Part shown: positions 5,682 to 9,329 of the stretch, piece after piece
Position numbering within the stretch: the first letter of the stretch is position 1
Layout of the letters: each line of letters begins with the position of its first letter
DNA from: Caldilineae bacterium
GTDB taxonomy: Bacteria > Chloroflexota > Anaerolineae > J102
Assembly (NCBI GenBank): GCA_011192085.1
Contig: DUEQ01000210.1
Span: 1-9,329, forward strand
Length of the DNA stretch: 9,329 nucleotides
Direction of reading: 5' to 3'
The notes under the pieces: generated by a model
What the model saw: only the letters and a program-made list of their open reading frames with translations
Database searches by the model: none
Told to the model about the DNA's origin: nothing
Position numbers and translations under genes: made by a program

Positions 5682-7787
5682 CTACCCCCCACCCCCCATC
5701 ACCGCCCGTGCATCTACCACTGTCACGCCCTGGCCCCGTCCGTGCACGATGACCGGATTCAGCTCGAACTCCGCCAATTCAGGAACGGCCAGGGCCAGCG
5801 CGGCCACCTGGTGGATGAGCTGCACCAGCGCCTCCACATCCCCCGGACGCCGCCCCCGCGCGCCGTACAACAGCATCCGCCCGGCCACGGTCTCGCCGAG
5901 CATCTGCCGGGCCTCTTCGTCCGAGAAAGGCGCAATGCGGAAGGCTACATCCCGCAGGGCCACCACATACACGCCGCCGCCGCCGAACAGGATCATGGGC
6001 CCGAAGGTCGGGTCCCTCCTCATGCCAATAATAACCTCCACGCCCGGCCCGGCCATCTGCTGCACGATGACCCCTTGCAGACCCGCTTTGGGTGCGCGGC
6101 GTCGCACCTGGGCCTGGATGTCCCAATAAGCCTTGCCCACCTCCGCTGCGGGCACGTTCAGGACCACGCCGCCGATATCGCTTTTGTGCAGGATGTCGGG
6201 TGAGAGGATTTTCACCGCGAAGGGGCCGGGATAATTGCTGGCGAAGGCTTCTGCGGTGCGTTTCGTGTAGGCCGCAACCCACGGAGCCAGGGGGAAGCCC
6301 GCCTCCTCCAGCAGGGGATAGAGCTCGGCCTCGGCCAGATAGTCCCGTCCCTCGCGGGCCAGGCGTTGGATTTCGGGGCGGAGGGGCTGGAAGGGGCTCG
6401 TGTCAGGCTGGGGGGGCGCGGCCGGAGGGGATTCGCGCACCCAACGCCAGCGCAGGGCATTGGCGATGGCCCGCGCCCCGTTCTCAGGGAAGTCGTAGAC
6501 CGGGATGCGGTGCTGGTGCAGGCGCTGTCGCCCCTCGCGGATGCTGACGTCGCCCATGAAGCAGGCGTAGATGGGCTTGCTCCCATCGCCCGCGGCCCGG
6601 GCCAGCGCATCGGCCACGCCCACGGGGTCGTTGGCCGTGTTGGGGACGAGGATGGCCAGGACCGCGTCGTACGCGTCGCTGGCCAGGAGGATGCGGGCCG
6701 CGGCTTCGTACTCGGGCGAGGAGGCAGCGCCCAGCATGTCGATGGGATTGAAGAGCTGAGGGTAGTCCCCCAGCGCGTCCCGCAGGGCCTGGCGGATGGC
6801 CTCATCCGGCTCGGGGGTCTGGAGCCCATTGCGGGCCAGCGCGTCCGCGGCCACGGCCGCGGGCCCGCCTGCGTTGGTGAGAATGGCGACGCGCGGGCCG
6901 CGGGGAGGCTGCTGGTAGGCCAGGGCGATGGCCGTGTCGAACAGCTCTTGCACGGAACGGGCCCGCACCACGCCCGATTGCTTGAACGCGGCCGAGTACG
7001 CCTCATCCAACCCGCCCAGGCTGGCCGTATGGGAGGCCACCGCCCGGGCGCCCGCCTCGGTGCCGCCCACCTTCAGCGCGATGATGGGCGTGTGGGGCGC
7101 GACCTCCCGGGCCGTGGCCATGAAGCGGGGGCCGTCGTGGATGCTTTCGATGTAGGTCGTGATGACGTGGGTGTGGGGATCGACGTTCAGCGCCTGGATG
7201 AAGTCGGTTTCGGTGAGGTCCGCGGCATTGCCCAGGCTGGCGAAATAGCTCAACCCGATGCGCTGGCCCTTGGCCCAATCGATGAGCGCGCCGCCCAACG
7301 CGCCCGATTGGGAGAGGAACGCAATGTCGCCGGGGTCAGGGATCTGTTCGATGAAGGTCGTGTTCAGTCCGCTGTGGGGGTTTAGCACGCCCACGCCGTT
7401 GGGCCCCACCAGACGCATGTCGAATGCCCTGGCGATGTCCAGGATGGCCTGCTGAAGGGCTGCACCCTCCTCCCCGACTTCCGCGAAGCCCCCGGACAGG
7501 ATGGCCGCGGCCCGGATGCCTCGCTGACCGCAGGCCCGCAGCGCATCGGGCATGAGGGGCGCGGGGATGATGATCACGGCCAGGTCCACGGGATCGGGAA
7601 CCTGACGGATATTGGGATAGACTTTCAAACCTAGAATGACGTCCGCTTTGGGATTGATGGGGTAGATGGGGCCCTGGTAGCCGCTACGGATGAGGTTGGC
7701 GATGACGCCATGGCCCAGCTTGCCGGGCGTGGCCGAGGCGCCGATGACCGCGACGCCGTTGGGGTTGAAGAAGGGGGTAAGGGACAT
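5682..7787 (-). CDS. Acetate/acyl-CoA ligase (ADP-forming), fused alpha-beta
   Basis: A 701-residue ADP-forming acyl-CoA synthetase that interconverts acyl-CoA + ADP + Pi and acid + ATP + CoA, giving substrate-level ATP. The N-terminal CoA-binding Rossmann domain starts VAVIGAS (12-18); LSQSGALGGAL is in the second CoA-ligase domain; H253 in SHTASLGG is the phosphorylated histidine of the alpha part. A linker near 470-490 leads to the beta ATP-grasp domain with KILSPDILHKSDIGG, whose H534 matches the second phosphohistidine, and ELNP (675-678). The glycine loop reads FGGGGVYVVAL (601-611) where family members usually have FGLGG(I/V)xVE; valine at 609 replaces the glutamate. The start at 7787 gives the standard N-terminus; the frame is open to 7934 but that part is low-complexity and unlike the family. 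Acetate is the commonest substrate, but branched or aryl acids cannot be excluded. Confidence 0.92.
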   Translation of the reverse strand: MSLTPFFNPNGVAVIGASATPGKLGHGVIANLIRSGYQGPIYPINPKADVILGLKVYPNIRQVPDPVDLAVIIIPAPLMPDALRACGQRGIRAAAILSGGFAEVGEEGAALQQAILDIARAFDMRLVGPNGVGVLNPHSGLNTTFIEQIPDPGDIAFLSQSGALGGALIDWAKGQRIGLSYFASLGNAADLTETDFIQALNVDPHTHVITTYIESIHDGPRFMATAREVAPHTPIIALKVGGTEAGARAVASHTASLGGLDEAYSAAFKQSGVVRARSVQELFDTAIALAYQQPPRGPRVAILTNAGGPAAVAADALARNGLQTPEPDEAIRQALRDALGDYPQLFNPIDMLGAASSPEYEAAARILLASDAYDAVLAILVPNTANDPVGVADALARAAGDGSKPIYACFMGDVSIREGRQRLHQHRIPVYDFPENGARAIANALRWRWVRESPPAAPPQPDTSPFQPLRPEIQRLAREGRDYLAEAELYPLLEEAGFPLAPWVAAYTKRTAEAFASNYPGPFAVKILSPDILHKSDIGGVVLNVPAAEVGKAYWDIQAQVRRRAPKAGLQGVIVQQMAGPGVEVIIGMRRDPTFGPMILFGGGGVYVVALRDVAFRIAPFSDEEARQMLGETVAGRMLLYGARGRRPGDVEALVQLIHQVAALALAVPELAEFELNPVIVHGRGQGVTVVDARAVMGGGG

Positions 7788-7793
7788 GGATGG

Positions 7794-7825
7794 GCGTGTG
7801 AGCGTGTGAGGGTGTTTGCGTGTCG
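7794..7825. repeat. Four-unit 8-bp tandem repeat
   Basis: Units are GCGTGTGA (7794-7801), GCGTGTGA (7802-7809), GGGTGTTT (7810-7817) and GCGTGTCG (7818-7825), with a strict 8-base period. On the coding strand it is a CACACGC-type tract ending about six bases before the ATG of the CoA ligase, in the place of its 5' UTR. A slipping copy number here could alter expression; that is inference. Confidence 0.7.
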
Positions 7826-7960
7826 ACGTGGGGAGGGGGAGAACTTTGTCTCTTGGGGAAAGGCTTTGCAGAACCAGATAGCCTCCCTCCCGAGCTTCGA
7901 TCAGGGGGAGGTTCGAAGGGGGCCATGCGGCCAAGGGGCGAAGGCTACAAACTTTTGCCG

Positions 7961-7978
7961 GTCAATCAGGCGTCAATC
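7961..7978. repeat. GTCAATC direct repeat in the ttuA-ligase gap
   Basis: GTCAATC occurs at 7961-7967 and 7972-7978, an 11-base period (one helical turn). On the - strand this is GATTGAC twice, just after the ttuA stop and about 175-190 bases before the CoA ligase start. It could be an operator half-site pair or carry a TTGACG -35 box for the ligase, but I find no convincing -10. The rest of the 205-base gap shows no terminator. Confidence 0.4.
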
Positions 7979-7992
7979 CATTTCGATCAGCG

Positions 7993-8979
7993 TCATCCGC
8001 GTGCTATCATTTTGAAAGCTATCGGTTGGGCGGTGCGGACGCGGGGGCGCACCTCTTCGGGCAACATGCGACAGAAGGTGCAGAGACCGGGCGCGGTGGT
8101 GGGTTGGCCGCAGTTCTCGCAGGGATGGAGTTCCACCTTCTCTTCCTTCCAGTCCGCGAACAGCCCTTCCTTGTCCCTGGCCCGCAGGAAGTTGAGATAA
8201 AAATGGAGCTTCGCTCCCGGTTTATCCGCTTCCAGCTTGTTCAGCAATTCCTTGTAGTAGATGGTGGTCGCGCCCTCGGAGAAGGGGCACTCGTCATAGA
8301 TATACTCGATGTCGCGCACGATGGCGTAGGTTGCGGTCTCCCGCTCGTAGAAACGGCAAAAGGGCTTGACCTTACGGGCGAAGCCGTCGCCTTCGGGCAG
8401 GACGGGATACTGGCGGGCGAGATAGCCCACCTGCCAGTTCAAGGTATTCTGAAAGAGCACCGCCACCTCATCATCCAGGTTGTGGCCCGTGGCCAGGACA
8501 TTGTAGCCCAGATCATGGGCGAGGCGATTCATCTCGTGGCGTTTGACCAGCCCGCACACGGAGCAGGGTTTGCCCCGGCCGCGGCGGGTGCGGGTCGCCA
8601 TCTGGGGGATGCTCTCGCCGTACGCGCCGGGGATGTCGAGGATGTGAAGGGTGGTTTCGGGATGCTGGGCCGCGAAAGCCTCGCACATGGCCTGCGATTC
8701 ATCACTATAGCCGAAGCCGCCATCGATGCCCAGGCCCAGATACAGCCCATCCGCCTCATAGCCCAACTGGAGGAGCACATCCCACAGGGCCAGGGAATCC
8801 TTGCCGCCGCTCACCGCGACCAGGATGCGATCCTCGCGAGTGAACATGCGATACTTTTTGATGAACCGCTCCGTCTGGGCGACAATCCATTCGGAGAAAT
8901 GATCGGCGCACAGGGCCAGCTTGTGCTGGCGCATGTTGATAACCGCGGGCTGGCTGCATTTGCGGCATTTACGCGGCAT
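7993..8979 (-). CDS. ttuA: tRNA-5-methyluridine(54) 2-sulfurtransferase TtuA
   Basis: A 328-residue TtuA-type tRNA thiolase of the TtcA/TtuA PP-loop family, which makes 2-thioribothymidine at position 54 of tRNA and stabilises it at high temperature. An N-terminal zinc knuckle has C5/C8 and C24/H27; the ATP PP-loop is SGGKDS (57-62); C139 and C142 in PCSVCG with C231 in DECPF are the three cysteines that hold the 4Fe-4S cluster; GHNLDDE (165-171) is a further family block; a C-terminal CxxC...CxxC knuckle lies in HPCENC...LCTFC. The ATG at 8979 is chosen for its GGAGG five bases upstream and because C5xxC8 then sits at the usual place; an ATG at 9003 would add eight unrelated residues. It overlaps ttuB by 11 bases, so the sulfur carrier and its enzyme are translated together. 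Confidence 0.9.
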   Translation of the reverse strand: MPRKCRKCSQPAVINMRQHKLALCADHFSEWIVAQTERFIKKYRMFTREDRILVAVSGGKDSLALWDVLLQLGYEADGLYLGLGIDGGFGYSDESQAMCEAFAAQHPETTLHILDIPGAYGESIPQMATRTRRGRGKPCSVCGLVKRHEMNRLAHDLGYNVLATGHNLDDEVAVLFQNTLNWQVGYLARQYPVLPEGDGFARKVKPFCRFYERETATYAIVRDIEYIYDECPFSEGATTIYYKELLNKLEADKPGAKLHFYLNFLRARDKEGLFADWKEEKVELHPCENCGQPTTAPGLCTFCRMLPEEVRPRVRTAQPIAFKMIARG

Positions 8980-9193
8980 GCTCGCCTCCAGAGATGACTG
9001 CAATGAGCTTGAGGTGGTCGCCCGCTTTCAAGCGCGTGCTGTCATCGGTGAGCTGGCCATTGATCATGGTGAGGAAGTTTTCGGGATTCAGGTCGAGCTC
9101 TTCCATGATCTGGCGGGCGGTCTTACCCGGCTCGACCCGCCATTGCTGCTTGCGCAGGGTGACGAGGACGTTATCAGCGGTTTGTTCGGTCAT
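8969..9193 (-). CDS. ttuB: Ubiquitin-like sulfur carrier protein TtuB
   Basis: A 74-residue beta-grasp protein of the ThiS/MoaD/TtuB type. In Thermus the C-terminal glycine of TtuB is adenylated by TtuC, turned into a thiocarboxylate and used by TtuA as the sulfur donor; it can also be joined to protein lysines. The body shows TARQIMEELDLNPENFLTMI, then the strand LKLIAVISGG, closely like the ISGG end of Thermus TtuB. Unusually the chain does not stop at G70 but adds E-H-A-A before TAA, so trimming by a peptidase would be required, or the diglycine is not used. The start at 9193 gives a family-like N-terminus; the frame stays open to 9289 through repeat DNA. No Shine-Dalgarno is seen before it. 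ttuC is not in the window. Confidence 0.86.
   Translation of the reverse strand: MTEQTADNVLVTLRKQQWRVEPGKTARQIMEELDLNPENFLTMINGQLTDDSTRLKAGDHLKLIAVISGGEHAA
8984..8989 (-). promoter_or_regulatory. ttuA Shine-Dalgarno that also encodes TtuB Gly-Gly
   Basis: On the - strand GGAGGC (8989 down to 8984) holds a strong GGAGG Shine-Dalgarno, five bases before the ttuA ATG at 8979. The same six bases are the codons GGA GGC for G69-G70, the conserved diglycine of TtuB. One element therefore serves ribosome binding and the chemistry of the upstream protein. Confidence 0.75.
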
Positions 9194-9230
9194 GATGGGT
9201 GTCGTGTGTGGGGGATGGAATGAAGGGGTA

Positions 9231-9297
9231 GCAGGTGGCAGGTTGGGTTGTGCGCGTTGACTTCCCACCTCCGACTTGCGACCTGCCAACCTGACTT
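9231..9297. repeat. Word-repeat tract with inverted arms upstream of ttuB
   Basis: The left arm has GCAGGTG (9231-9237) then GCAGGTT (9238-9244); the right arm is a run of CCACCT, CGACTTG, CGACCTG and CCAACCTG words (about 9265-9293). CAGGTTGG (9239-9246) is the exact inverse of CCAACCTG (9286-9293), so the tract can form a hairpin with a loop of about 39 bases. It lies 40-100 bases upstream of the ttuB start. No promoter boxes or further gene could be supported between here and the window end. Confidence 0.55.
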
Positions 9298-9329
9298 CAT
9301 CTTGTTATCTGCGCCAATCGCTTTTCATC

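Noticed and set aside
6366..7385. Long + strand open frame of 339 codons inside the CoA ligase
   Set aside because: It is antisense to a clear gene, and long antisense frames are expected at this GC content; no domain was recognised.
7788..7934. 49-residue N-terminal extension of the CoA ligase
   Set aside because: The extra residues are low-complexity, cover the 8-bp repeat, and the family N-terminus starts at the ATG at 7787.
8026..8997. Long + strand open frame of 323 codons opposite ttuA
   Set aside because: It is antisense to ttuA with no recognisable domain.
8980..9003. Earlier ATG for ttuA at 9003
   Set aside because: It adds eight unrelated residues and has no Shine-Dalgarno, while 8979 has GGAGG at ideal spacing.
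9194..9289. Upstream extension of ttuB to 9289
   Set aside because: The added 32 residues are translated from repeat tract; the beta-grasp domain starts after the ATG at 9193.
9297..9329. Possible C-terminal end of another - strand gene (frame ending DEKRLAQITR-stop)
   Set aside because: Ten codons are too few to support a gene; other frames are equally open or closed.

Overview
The window is GC-rich and densely coded. It looks like chromosomal DNA from a bacterium of the Chloroflexota type (Anaerolineae-like). That assignment is an inference from three things: a TtuA/TtuB tRNA thiolation pair next to a fused ADP-forming acyl-CoA synthetase, promoters that place the transcription start on the ATG, and gaps filled with short degenerate 'word' repeats. 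No rRNA, tRNA, CRISPR array or intact mobile element was seen.

Left half, + strand. A CobB-type sirtuin (113-829) is followed, behind its own promoter, by a run of three genes: an SGNH/GDSL hydrolase (927-1721), pcm protein-isoaspartate methyltransferase (1693-2304, overlapping by 29 bases) and an RfbD-like dTDP-4-dehydrorhamnose reductase (2328-3185). A 320-base AT-richer gap (3186-3505) holds a broken Phd/YefM-type antitoxin gene with an upstream palindrome. A nicking-type mutL follows (3506-5308), with a perfect TATAAT six bases before its ATG.

Right half, - strand. Next to the mutL 3' end is the C-terminal remnant of an MFS transporter (5339-5644), then a 701-residue fused alpha-beta acetate/acyl-CoA ligase (ADP-forming) (5682-7787), then ttuA (7993-8979) and ttuB (8969-9193). 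The last two overlap by 11 bases and are read toward the left.

Most striking points. (1) The Gly-Gly of the ubiquitin-like sulfur carrier TtuB is encoded by the same GGAGGC that forms the Shine-Dalgarno of ttuA, and TtuB runs four residues (EHAA) past the diglycine, so it would need trimming before thiocarboxylation. (2) Six separate gaps or gene junctions carry tandem short-word repeats, each with a different word of about 7-17 bases. (3) Three genes have a -10-like hexamer ending exactly six bases before the ATG, as expected for leaderless transcripts. (4) A decayed antitoxin gene is preserved between rfbD and mutL.

Functionally the window mixes maintenance (mutL, pcm), post-translational control (sirtuin), energy/acyl-CoA metabolism (ADP-forming ligase), dTDP-sugar synthesis and tRNA thiolation. 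No single multi-gene system spans it; ttuB-ttuA is the clearest functional pair.
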